Origin: Candidatus Nomurabacteria bacterium GW2011_GWA2_40_9
GTDB lineage: Bacteria; Patescibacteriota; Minisyncoccia; Phycocordibacterales; UBA9973
Reading direction: 5' to 3'
DNA length: 35,554 bases
NCBI GenBank assembly: GCA_000993955.1
Contig: LBZW01000002.1
Coordinates: 1 to 35,554 of the forward strand
Made by a program: the position numbers and the translations under genes. Shown here piece after piece: positions 7,108 through 14,848 of the stretch. The notes below the pieces were generated by a model that saw only the letters and a program-made list of their open reading frames with translations, did not search any database and had not been told where the DNA came from. Each line of letters begins with the position of its first letter. Positions within the stretch are counted from its first letter, which is position 1.

Positions 7108-9294
7108 ATGGAAATAAATGAGAAACTGCTAAAACCATACAATGCAAAAGATACAGAAGACAGGATTTACAAGCTCTGGGAAGAGAGCGGTTTTTTTAAT
7201 CCTGATGTGTGTGTGGAAAAAGGTATTATAGATAAAGACGCAAAACCATTTACTATTATTATGCCTCCGACAAATGCCAATGGCTCACTCCACGCTGGAC
7301 ACGGATTGGTGATGACTATTGAGGATATCATCATACGCTACAAAAGAATGCGTGGATATAAAACATTGTGGCTACCAGGACTCGACCATGCTGGATTTGA
7401 AACACAAATAGTATATGAAAAAAAATTAGAAAAAGAAGGACGAAGTAGATTTGGGATGGATAAAAGAGAATTATATCAAGAAATTCTAGATTTTACTTTA
7501 AATAATTCAAAAAATATAAAAGACCAGATTAAAAAAATTGGGGCATCGTGTGATTGGACTCGAGAAAAATTTACTCTTGACCCTGATATTGTCCAGACTG
7601 TCTATAAAACTTTCAAAAAACTTTACACAGATGATTTAGTATATCGAGGTGAGCGAATAGTATCTTGGTGTTCAAAACATCAAACTTCTTTTTCAGATTT
7701 AGAAATATTAGATGAAGAACGAATAGATAATTTTTATTATTTAAAATATGGTCCTTTTATTATCGCTACTTCCCGCCCAGAAACAAAATTTGGAGATAAA
7801 TATATAGTAATGCATCCTGATGATACACGGTATAGCACATACACACACGGACAAACTATAGATCTAGAATGGATAAACGGCCCTATTACAGCTACTGTGA
7901 TAAAAGATGAACTAGTAGATATGAAATTTGGCACAGGGGTAATGACTATCACACCATGGCATGATGCTACGGATTTTGAAATTGCAGAAAAACATAAATT
8001 AGATAAAGAACAAATAATAGATGAGATGGGCAAACTTCTACCAATAGCAGGAGAATTTGCTGGCATACACATAAACAAAGCTCGCCCTTTAATAATAGAG
8101 AAATTAAAAAATAAAAATCTTGTAGAAAAAATTGAAGAAAATTATAAACATACTGTTCGCACTTGTTACAAATGTAACACTATCATAGAACCACAAATAA
8201 AAAATCAATGGTTTGTAAAGATGAAGCCACTGGCAGAAAAAGTATTAGAAAAAATTAATAATGAAGAAATAACTTATATACCAGAACATTATAAAAAAAT
8301 TACAATAAACTGGCTCAATGATATAAAAGATTGGAATATTTCCAGACAGATAGTATGGGGCATATCGATACCTGCTAAAATTTGCAAAAACTGTGCACAC
8401 GGCATGGCAGATGTTGATAATACAATCACGACATGCTCAAAATGTGGTAGTGAGGTAAAGCAAGATAATGACACCTTTGACACTTGGTTTTCTTCCGGGC
8501 AATGGCCTTTTGCATCACTTGGATATCCTGACAATATAGATTTCAAAAACTTTTATCCGACCAGTGTTATGGAAACTGCTGGGGAAATAATATTTTTTTG
8601 GGTCTCAAGAATGATAATGCTTGGTTTGTATATCACAGACAAATTACCTTTTAAAACAGTTTATTTACACGGCCTTGTCTTGGACGCAAAAGGACTCAAG
8701 ATGAGCAAAAGTAAGGGTAATGTTATAGATCCACTCGTACTGACTGAAAAATACGGTACTGATGCATTTAGGATGGGTATGGTAGTTGGAAATACACCTG
8801 GAACATCGCTCTCGCTTTCTGAAGACAAAATCAGAGCATATAGAAATTTTGCAAATAAGGTATGGAATATAACCAGATTTGTTTTAGATAATACAAAAGA
8901 TATAAAGCACGATGATAACTTTACGAACTATTCTCAATTAGAAAAAGAAAAATTAATACCTGAAATTGATAATTTAATAAGAGAAATTACAAAAGAAATG
9001 GATGAATATAAATTCTACCTTGTTGCAGAAAAGATATACCACTATGTATGGGATAGATTTGCAGATGTTATCATAGAAGAAAGTAAGGTTATTTTTGAAG
9101 GAACAAATGAACAAGAAAAAGAGTCGCGTAAACAATTTCTACTGGGCACACTCGCGAAAATCATAAAGATATTACATCCATTTACACCTTTTGTTACAGA
9201 AGAAATATGGTCTATGCTAGGAAACAATAAAAAATTATTAATGGTTGAAAAATGGCCCTTCGACAAGACTCAGGGTAAACCAAATGATAACTAA
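7108..9294 (+). CDS. valS: Valyl-tRNA synthetase
   Basis: 728 residues, short because the C-terminal coiled-coil arm of the roughly 900-residue bacterial enzymes is missing. It charges tRNA-Val with valine. The class I active site is intact: HAGHG (HIGH equivalent) after PPTNANGSL, and KMSKSKGNVIDP. The CP1 editing domain is kept, shown by ATSRPETKFGD and GTGVMTITPWHDATDFE. Two zinc-type cysteine pairs occur in TCYKCNT and CKNC/CSKCG. The last residues (DKTQGKP) come from a small palindromic repeat at 9257-9276. TATATT lies six bases before the ATG, with no Shine-Dalgarno. The next reading frame overlaps its end. Confidence 0.95.
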   Translation: MEINEKLLKPYNAKDTEDRIYKLWEESGFFNPDVCVEKGIIDKDAKPFTIIMPPTNANGSLHAGHGLVMTIEDIIIRYKRMRGYKTLWLPGLDHAGFETQIVYEKKLEKEGRSRFGMDKRELYQEILDFTLNNSKNIKDQIKKIGASCDWTREKFTLDPDIVQTVYKTFKKLYTDDLVYRGERIVSWCSKHQTSFSDLEILDEERIDNFYYLKYGPFIIATSRPETKFGDKYIVMHPDDTRYSTYTHGQTIDLEWINGPITATVIKDELVDMKFGTGVMTITPWHDATDFEIAEKHKLDKEQIIDEMGKLLPIAGEFAGIHINKARPLIIEKLKNKNLVEKIEENYKHTVRTCYKCNTIIEPQIKNQWFVKMKPLAEKVLEKINNEEITYIPEHYKKITINWLNDIKDWNISRQIVWGISIPAKICKNCAHGMADVDNTITTCSKCGSEVKQDNDTFDTWFSSGQWPFASLGYPDNIDFKNFYPTSVMETAGEIIFFWVSRMIMLGLYITDKLPFKTVYLHGLVLDAKGLKMSKSKGNVIDPLVLTEKYGTDAFRMGMVVGNTPGTSLSLSEDKIRAYRNFANKVWNITRFVLDNTKDIKHDDNFTNYSQLEKEKLIPEIDNLIREITKEMDEYKFYLVAEKIYHYVWDRFADVIIEESKVIFEGTNEQEKESRKQFLLGTLAKIIKILHPFTPFVTEEIWSMLGNNKKLLMVEKWPFDKTQGKPNDN
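9257..9276. repeat. Short palindromic repeat at the end of valS
   Basis: CCCT and AGGG arms enclose TCGACAAGACTC. It resembles a CPR dispersed repeat I recognise, but only one copy is present here. It replaces the family-like C-terminal residues of ValS. Confidence 0.4.
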
Positions 9295-9885
9295 CGATCC
9301 TAAAATCTTAGGGCTTGCATTCTTGGGGGGGATCATCCCCTCTCTGATCTGGCTGTGGTTCTGGCTCAAAGAAGAAGAAAAGAAAAAAGAACCAAAAGGA
9401 GTTCTGACAGGCGTATTTATTTTGGGTATGATAGCAGTTATTATCTTGCAGTCATAATAATACTTTACAAAAGTGCACACATAGACGAGCCAATAGACTG
9501 GCCTATATACCTGATCACTGCTGCACTCGGTTTTGCTGCCCTTGAAAATACTTTGTTTTTAATAAAACCACTCTCTCTAGGGGAAACTACTGTGAGCCTG
9601 CTCACAGGACAGCTTCGGTTCCTGGGTTCTACCCTCCTGCACAGTATATCTAGTGGTATGGTGGGTATAGCTCTCGGATTATCCTTCTACATGAGAGGAT
9701 TTGCAAAAAAAATGTATCTTTTAATGGGTCTTATTTTTGCTATCGCCTTGCATAGTGTCTTTAATTTTTTTATAATAAAGAATAGTGGAAGTGATTTTCT
9801 AAAAGTATTTGCTTTCCTTTGGGTTGTGACAGTTGTCGTAATGTTACTTTTTGAAAAATTAAGAAGAATGAGTGGAAAAAATTAA
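9284..9885 (+). pseudogene. PrsW-like intramembrane metalloprotease, frameshifted and internally deleted
   Basis: Two overlapping frames together form one PrsW-family protein. The first (ATG 9284 to stop 9455-9457) gives LGGIIPSLIWLWFWLKEEEK and a second hydrophobic segment. The second, whose family-like sequence begins near 9451 and ends at 9885, gives LAVIIILYKSAHIDEPID, LGFAALENTLF, HSISSGMVG and HSVFNFF. In the family a stretch of a few dozen residues holding the EExxK motif lies between these parts; here it is absent and the frames do not join. A deletion of a non-multiple of three bases, near the short repeat GCAGTTATTAT/GCAGTCATAAT, explains both defects. The catalytic Glu pair is lost, so the protein is probably inactive. 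The ATG overlaps the end of valS. A sequencing error could explain the frameshift but not the missing motif. Confidence 0.75.
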
Positions 9886-9898
9886 AAATTAATTTAAT

Positions 9899-10019
9899 TA
9901 TAAAATATTTTGTAATATAATTTTTGAGAGACATTGCACAGGCGGGTAGCCGAGCATAGCAAATTTTCAGCAGAAAATTATGCGTGTCTATCAAAAATTG
10001 ATATTACAAAATATTATAA
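9899..10019. repeat. Structured element, copy A: conserved core within long inverted arms
   Basis: Arms 9899-9933 and 9985-10019 are complementary over about 34 base pairs with two single-base bulges and one mismatch. They enclose a core (9934-9984) holding GGCGGGTAGCC, then a hairpin AATTTTC-AGCA-GAAAATT and a closing ATGCG. The core reappears at 18194-18245; the arms do not. It lies between the prsW remnant and hsp20, ending six bases before the hsp20 ATG. Function unknown: a structured RNA, a 5' regulatory hairpin or a mobile palindromic element are all possible. Confidence 0.75.
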
Positions 10020-10024
10020 GATTT

Positions 10025-10504
10025 ATGACACAAAATAAAAAAAGGAGTTTTTTTGAAAGACTAACTGGCAGTATCGAAGCTGAAGAGGAAGAAGAATTGG
10101 AAGCAGAAACTAAAAAAGCTGGAATAAAAACAGATAAAAAAGGTGCACAAAATTGGATAGAAGAAGAAAATGAAGAAGCAGAACTAGCAGTAGATGTATA
10201 TCAGACCCCTACAGATATAGTAGTGAAAACTATGGTAGCAGGAGTACGAAATGAAGACCTAGAGCTCACCATAGCCCGCGACATGATCACCATCTCTGGT
10301 AAACGCAAAGAAGACCAGAATATAGATGAAGACAATTATTTCACCAAAGAACTCTACTGGGGTAAATTTTCTCGCACTATTCTCTTGCCCCAAGAAGTAG
10401 AACCAGAGCAAGTAGAAGCCACAGAAAAGCACGGCCTACTCACTATCAAACTCCAGAAAGTAGATAAAGAGAAGAAGAATACGGTGAAGATAAAATCTAT
10501 CTAG
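10025..10504 (+). CDS. Hsp20/alpha-crystallin small heat-shock protein
   Basis: 159 residues from ATG 10025. An acidic, low-complexity N-terminal extension (EAEEEEELEAE, residues about 17-30) precedes an alpha-crystallin domain running from ELAVDVYQTPTDIVV to the C terminus. Family features are VAGVRNEDLELTIARDMITISGKR, the SRTILLPQEVE strand and the GLLTIKLQK strand that replaces the canonical A-x-x-x-n-G-v-L motif. It would hold unfolding proteins as an ATP-independent chaperone. I place the start after the structured element rather than at the in-frame ATG 9980, which lies inside that element. The large hairpin directly upstream might act as a thermosensor or 5' stabiliser, by inference only. 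It converges on the PanT-like gene with five bases between stops. Confidence 0.9.
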   Translation: MTQNKKRSFFERLTGSIEAEEEEELEAETKKAGIKTDKKGAQNWIEEENEEAELAVDVYQTPTDIVVKTMVAGVRNEDLELTIARDMITISGKRKEDQNIDEDNYFTKELYWGKFSRTILLPQEVEPEQVEATEKHGLLTIKLQKVDKEKKNTVKIKSI

Positions 10505-10509
10505 ATGAA

Positions 10510-10911
10510 TTATAGTAAATCTTTATATTCTTTATAACTCTCTTTAATCAAGTTCTTCCAGTTTCCAGTTTCACTACCTCCACCTAAATCAGTTTTATAA
10601 TAAACCAATAATACTTTAACTTGGTTTGATTTTTTATGTATAGCTACGATGCATCTATTTCCTGAACCATGACGAGATTCTTGTGTCCCTGCAATCTTAA
10701 ATTCTGTTTTACAAATCACAATATCCGCATCTTTGTTTGTAATATACTCCGCTGTATTTTTAAGAAACAAGGCATCGATAAATTTAAACTCTGCTAGCAA
10801 AAGATCAAGCGTCGTATCCCAAGCTCCTTTATACTTTTTAGCAAAAGTTCTTATAAAATGCCGTTCAGCAAAAAGTTCGATAGTGACTTGATATTCATTA
10901 GTAATATTCAT
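10510..10911 (-). CDS. Putative toxin paired with a Panacea-domain antitoxin
   Basis: 133 residues, no signal peptide or membrane helix. It starts 14 bases inside the upstream HTH-DUF4065 gene, the tight overlap typical of toxin-antitoxin pairs. The second half has conserved-looking polar positions (ADIVICKTEFKIAGTQESRHGSGNR, then KVLLVYYKTD and GNWKNLIKESYKEY), compatible with a small RelE-like alpha/beta toxin, but I cannot assign a family firmly. The toxin call rests mainly on the partner: DUF4065 (Panacea) proteins with an HTH are antitoxins to many unrelated toxins (PanT). A phage-satellite or host-effector role is an alternative. Confidence 0.6.
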   Translation of the reverse strand: MNITNEYQVTIELFAERHFIRTFAKKYKGAWDTTLDLLLAEFKFIDALFLKNTAEYITNKDADIVICKTEFKIAGTQESRHGSGNRCIVAIHKKSNQVKVLLVYYKTDLGGGSETGNWKNLIKESYKEYKDLL

Positions 10912-11572
10912 GCGGATTTTCTTGTGTTATGAGGCCAAGGGTTATAATGTCATTTTCATTTGCACACAAATATGGGAATTGGTTATGAGTAAATTCAACA
11001 ATTTCTTTAGTTTTCTTGCCCTTCCACTTGTTACTTATATTTGTTATCAATTTTGACTCTTCTTTATTTATTTCAGACAAAGCTTTTTTATCGCCAGCAC
11101 GAGTTTGAGAGATAAGCATAGCACCATCTTCGGTTTGGTTTATCTCGATCTGCCCATTTTCATATAATTCATCTATAATACGAAAATAAGAATCCGCTAC
11201 AGGTCCGTATTGTATCTTTCTATATTGCATACCGCTCATACTTTTCAAGTTGTAATAAAACCAGCCAGCGTCAGCCAAGTACACTAATTTTGCCAGTTTT
11301 GTTTTTGGAATATTTTTATCGAGTCGCAAAAATGAAAGTATTATTTGTTTATACTTCTCATAATTTGGAGATTCTCCGGCTTCTACTTCTTCAAAAGATA
11401 CATTTAATACGCCAGAAAGCTTTTCAAACTCTCCCATAGTAAGTTCCCTTTTACCTTGCTCTATAGCAATATACGAAGGTCTAGAAATGCCCAATTTAAT
11501 AGCCAAATCAGCCTGAGAAAACCCTTTTTTAATACGAGCCTCTTTTATAAACTTTGCATATTTTGTAATCAT
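10898..11572 (-). CDS. HTH-Xre plus DUF4065 (Panacea/SocA-like) antitoxin, PanA type
   Basis: About 224 residues from ATG 11572. Residues 1-60 form an Xre-type HTH (ITKYAKFIKEARIKKGFSQ, then LGISRPSYIAIEQGKRELT). Residues about 80-190 carry the Panacea domain, with KTKLAKLVYLADAGWFYY and MQYRKIQYGPVADSYFRIIDEL. In this family the Panacea domain neutralises a neighbouring toxin and the HTH represses the operon. I prefer ATG 11572 over the in-frame alternatives at 11581 and 11635: a good promoter (TTGACT, 17 bases, TATACT) ends at 11582, so the longer start lies upstream of transcription. Two palindromes overlap that promoter, as expected for autoregulation. Confidence 0.85.
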   Translation of the reverse strand: MITKYAKFIKEARIKKGFSQADLAIKLGISRPSYIAIEQGKRELTMGEFEKLSGVLNVSFEEVEAGESPNYEKYKQIILSFLRLDKNIPKTKLAKLVYLADAGWFYYNLKSMSGMQYRKIQYGPVADSYFRIIDELYENGQIEINQTEDGAMLISQTRAGDKKALSEINKEESKLITNISNKWKGKKTKEIVEFTHNQFPYLCANENDIITLGLITQENPHEYY

Positions 11573-11581
11573 AATACCCAT

Positions 11582-11633
11582 AGTATATACTTTTGTGTAA
11601 AAAAAGTCAACATGGGTTGTCGGCAACCTTGAC
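11582..11633 (-). promoter_or_regulatory. Promoter and candidate operators of the PanA-PanT pair
   Basis: Minus strand: -35 TTGACT (11610-11605), 17-base spacer, -10 TATACT (11587-11582). The -10 sits within the perfect palindrome AGTATATACT (11582-11591). The -35 overlaps one arm of an inverted repeat: GTCAA/TTGAC (11606-11610 and 11629-11633) enclosing GGTTG/CAACC (11615-11619 and 11624-11628). Both are plausible binding sites for the HTH protein. Confidence 0.65.
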
Positions 11634-11659
11634 ATACAAAAACAAAGGAGTAAACTATA

Positions 11660-14254
11660 TTATTTTGTAAACTCAATCAATTTATCTTTAAACTGATTTT
11701 CATCTTCATTATTATAAAAAGGCAATCCTAATACCCTGTATTTATTATTTTTGTTTAACTCTATAATTTTTGCTGTATCTTTTATCTGACTTAAAAAATC
11801 ATTTTTCCATTTATCATATTCAGCGAGATGCTTACCTTTTGGTTCAATAAAAAGTTGGTATGTGATATTTTGACCTTTTTTATTTGTGAGAAATAGTAAA
11901 TAATCTGGCTCAAAAGTTGCTCCATCTTTGAAATTATATATTTTTAATTGTCGCTCATTACGCACTAAATATACCTCTTTAAAATCTTTATATAATTCAG
12001 CAACTTGCCTATGTATTAAATTGACCAACTCTTTTTCTTCGCTTGTTCCATAATTTGCATTGAATACATACCACTCTTTGTCTGCGAGATTTTCTTCACC
12101 TCCATTTACTTTTTCACTATCTTTTTGAACTTTTATTTTTTTGTCTTTAAATATTAAGCGAAACTTTGCTGGTGTAAATTCTTTACTACCTATGTATTCT
12201 GTCACATTTGATTTTATTTGTCTTTCTATCTCGCACAATAACTCCAACAAAGCTTCTAATTTGATTTTATTTGTCATATTATCTAAATCGCTTTGCATGC
12301 CTTCAAATGTAATAGCTAGCCCGCCGAAATAATTTTTATCTGCAATAAAATCACGCATTGACTTCAGCTTTGGGAAATAAGTTTTCAAATTACTAAAATC
12401 AAAAAAATCATTCTTTGCCAAAGCATTTTGAATAATATGAAACTCAATATCTTTAATTTTTATATCCTTCGGGGTTTTTATTATCTTTGATTTTAAAATC
12501 TGCTTATCAGTGAATACTCCTGTTTCTTGTCCTAAGCCGGAAATAATAGAAAAAGTTATATTTTTCTTACTAACCCCCAAATCACTTATTGAATTTATAC
12601 CATCAAAACTCCTCTTTTTTCTTTCATTTTTATATACAAGACCAGTTTTATAAAATTGCTTATTCTTGAAACTTTCTTTCAGTTTTAACTCAAGCTCAAT
12701 TTGATTGTCATCCATCATACCCTCTTTGATAAGAGCAGTAGTAATTTCTGCAATATATCTGGATTCATTATGGCTGTGATAGTGCAATTCTTCTAAAATT
12801 CGAAGCTCATGATCTAAATTCTTATCAAATTTTCTTTTATATTTTTCTCCTTCATCGATTTTAAATGGGAAATATCGTGCTCCTCGCCCGATAAGCTGTG
12901 CCTCAGAAATAGTCGTTTTGCCTGGTTTATTGTCTTTTCCATCACGAGTTTCGTATAAACGAACAATGTCAAAAAGATTAAGCACATCCCAGCCCTCATT
13001 TAATTTTTGGACTGCAAAAATAGCTCTAACCTTATTAATCTTTTCTTCTAACGTATTTAGCTCAATTTGTAATTGTTTTATTTGAGTTTCGTCATTTACG
13101 CTTCTGCACTTATTTTCAGCAAAGTTTTCTTTTAATTTTTTAATAAGAATCAAATCAGTAATATCATGTTCTTTATAAAAATCAAAAGCCTTACTGAGTA
13201 TTTCAATATTCGTTTTACTCCTAATTTGTTTTATTTCCTCAATACTAAGATTTTCAATAATCTCATGGAAAAGTTTTTTATTCTCGTCTGATTGAGCAAT
13301 AGTTTTTTGAGCCTTAAATAAAATTACAGGTTTCAATGAAATTTTATATTTATCAGCAACTTCTTGCCTGTATTGGTTTAAAATAATAGCTTGAATTATC
13401 CGTGTTTTTTTATCTGTATCAGTAGAAAAAAGCTGTGGGTCTTTTGAAAATCCATCATTTCTAAATTCTTTCAAGTCATATTTATAAATAACCTTATTTT
13501 TATATTTCTCTGAGATAAATTTATCTAGAAAATCCATAGTAGCAGTAAACTCTAAGAGTAAATTAGCCCCATTCTTTTTTAAAATTTTTTCAACAGTATT
13601 TTCCCAATTTGGCTTTTTGTCGTCAATTTCTTCTGTCAAATTACTAGCAAACAAATCCGCCTGCGGGGCATTACTCCTTGTTTTTACCTGTGAATGATGT
13701 GCTTCATCAGAAAGCAGAACTATTTTTTTATCCTTAAAATCTTCAAAAGTCAGCGCCCCCTCTTTTTCATTATGCAAATCACTATGTAATTTTTGAATAG
13801 TAGTAAAGCATATATTTATCTCATTTTTCCCTATGTCTTCAAAATTATCAACTTTTCTAACAGGAATTATTTTGTTGTTTAAAACAATCTTTTTATTAAA
13901 AAGATATTTACTAGAAAGAGTATTTAAAAAGTTATCTTCTGTTTTTTTAATGATATTGTCTGAGTTCACAAAGAATATAAAATTACTATATCCTTGCTCA
14001 TATAAATACAAAATAAGTCCTGCCATTATCAATGTTTTGCCAGAGCCAGTAGCCATATTGAAAAGAAAATGCAAGGGGCTTTCTTTTCCTTCAAAAGGAT
14101 TATTATAACAATGGAAAAATCTAGCGAATGCTTCTTTTTGATATTCTCGCAATTCAAAATCCGGATTCAAATTGTCAACCATAAAATCTGGCACCTCCGG
14201 CCATTTCATGCCAATCTTCTTTGCTCCATCTAGTTGTTCGTATAAAAATTGCAT
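11660..14254 (-). CDS. Type III restriction endonuclease Res subunit
   Basis: 864 residues. An SF2 helicase/translocase fused to a C-terminal nuclease; with Mod it cuts DNA after ATP-dependent communication between two head-to-head sites. Walker A is MATGSGKT (about residues 67-74), the Walker B box is SDEAHH, EFTATMDF serves as motif III, LNEGWDVLNLFDIV as motif V and QLIGRGARYF as motif VI. The PD-(D/E)XK nuclease is near residues 785-810: FEPDY, then IEPKGKHL, matching PD-x(n)-ExK with E for the first acidic partner. Everything looks intact. It follows the HEPN-like gene by ten bases and lacks a clear ribosome binding site, so it is probably on the mod transcript. Confidence 0.92.
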   Translation of the reverse strand: MQFLYEQLDGAKKIGMKWPEVPDFMVDNLNPDFELREYQKEAFARFFHCYNNPFEGKESPLHFLFNMATGSGKTLIMAGLILYLYEQGYSNFIFFVNSDNIIKKTEDNFLNTLSSKYLFNKKIVLNNKIIPVRKVDNFEDIGKNEINICFTTIQKLHSDLHNEKEGALTFEDFKDKKIVLLSDEAHHSQVKTRSNAPQADLFASNLTEEIDDKKPNWENTVEKILKKNGANLLLEFTATMDFLDKFISEKYKNKVIYKYDLKEFRNDGFSKDPQLFSTDTDKKTRIIQAIILNQYRQEVADKYKISLKPVILFKAQKTIAQSDENKKLFHEIIENLSIEEIKQIRSKTNIEILSKAFDFYKEHDITDLILIKKLKENFAENKCRSVNDETQIKQLQIELNTLEEKINKVRAIFAVQKLNEGWDVLNLFDIVRLYETRDGKDNKPGKTTISEAQLIGRGARYFPFKIDEGEKYKRKFDKNLDHELRILEELHYHSHNESRYIAEITTALIKEGMMDDNQIELELKLKESFKNKQFYKTGLVYKNERKKRSFDGINSISDLGVSKKNITFSIISGLGQETGVFTDKQILKSKIIKTPKDIKIKDIEFHIIQNALAKNDFFDFSNLKTYFPKLKSMRDFIADKNYFGGLAITFEGMQSDLDNMTNKIKLEALLELLCEIERQIKSNVTEYIGSKEFTPAKFRLIFKDKKIKVQKDSEKVNGGEENLADKEWYVFNANYGTSEEKELVNLIHRQVAELYKDFKEVYLVRNERQLKIYNFKDGATFEPDYLLFLTNKKGQNITYQLFIEPKGKHLAEYDKWKNDFLSQIKDTAKIIELNKNNKYRVLGLPFYNNEDENQFKDKLIEFTK

Positions 14255-14264
14255 ATATTTATAA

Positions 14265-14786
14265 TTATTTTTTATTATCTAGGTTTGTTAATCTTTCAGA
14301 AAAATGTTTAGTTAGTAAAAAAACACTAGACAGCGATATGAAAGTATTAAACACCTCTTTTCCTTGCAATTCTCTATTAATTTCCATGCCATTCCACTTG
14401 ATAATTTGATTTTCTTCAATTTTCCATTCTCCTTTTTCATTTTTTAAATTAAAGATGTTGTTATGTGCTGCTCCGTTTCTAATGTGTCTCAAAAATTGAA
14501 ATTCTTCGTCTGTGTTTATATTTGCGTTATAGCTTGAAAGCGATAAAAAATCAAATGTAAGAATCGCCATGGCCTTGCCAATAAAAATCATTTCGTTATG
14601 AATATTGAGTTTAGATGTGACAATATTACCCCTTTTTTCAATGTGTAAATCTGTGGCTTTGTTAAATTTATCTAACATGTAATTAAAACTTAAATAATCT
14701 TCTTGTATACTGTTTTTTGTCCTTAGTATGTTTTGCACATCACAATCAGATAAAGTTCTAATGGAAAGGAGAAAAAGCCAGTACAT
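14265..14786 (-). CDS. HEPN-like protein encoded between mod and res
   Basis: 173 residues from the first ATG. A mostly helical protein with RNGAAH at residues 103-108, which fits the HEPN RNase motif (R-x4-6-H) within FLRHIRNGAAHNN. HEPN proteins are often RNases or structural partners in toxin, abortive-infection and R-M loci. The neighbours are mod (upstream) and res (10 bases downstream), so it looks like a built-in part of the restriction operon. The start is unclear: the frame stays open for about 28 codons upstream, into the end of mod, with protein-like sequence (INFHPVLKDIEN) but no ATG, GTG or TTG, so a near-cognate start (for example ATC at 14837) is possible. The family assignment rests on the motif and helical character only. 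Confidence 0.65.
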   Translation of the reverse strand: MYWLFLLSIRTLSDCDVQNILRTKNSIQEDYLSFNYMLDKFNKATDLHIEKRGNIVTSKLNIHNEMIFIGKAMAILTFDFLSLSSYNANINTDEEFQFLRHIRNGAAHNNIFNLKNEKGEWKIEENQIIKWNGMEINRELQGKEVFNTFISLSSVFLLTKHFSERLTNLDNKK

Positions 14787-14848
14787 ATTTTCTATATCCT
14801 TTAGAACGGGATGAAAATTTATATCACTGACATTGATTAATTCTTCAT

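Noticed and set aside
9934-9984. The core of the structured element as a tRNA or tRNA-like gene
   Set aside because: GGTAGCC and GAGC resemble D-arm words, but there is no acceptor pairing, T arm or anticodon arm; the second copy confirms a different fold.
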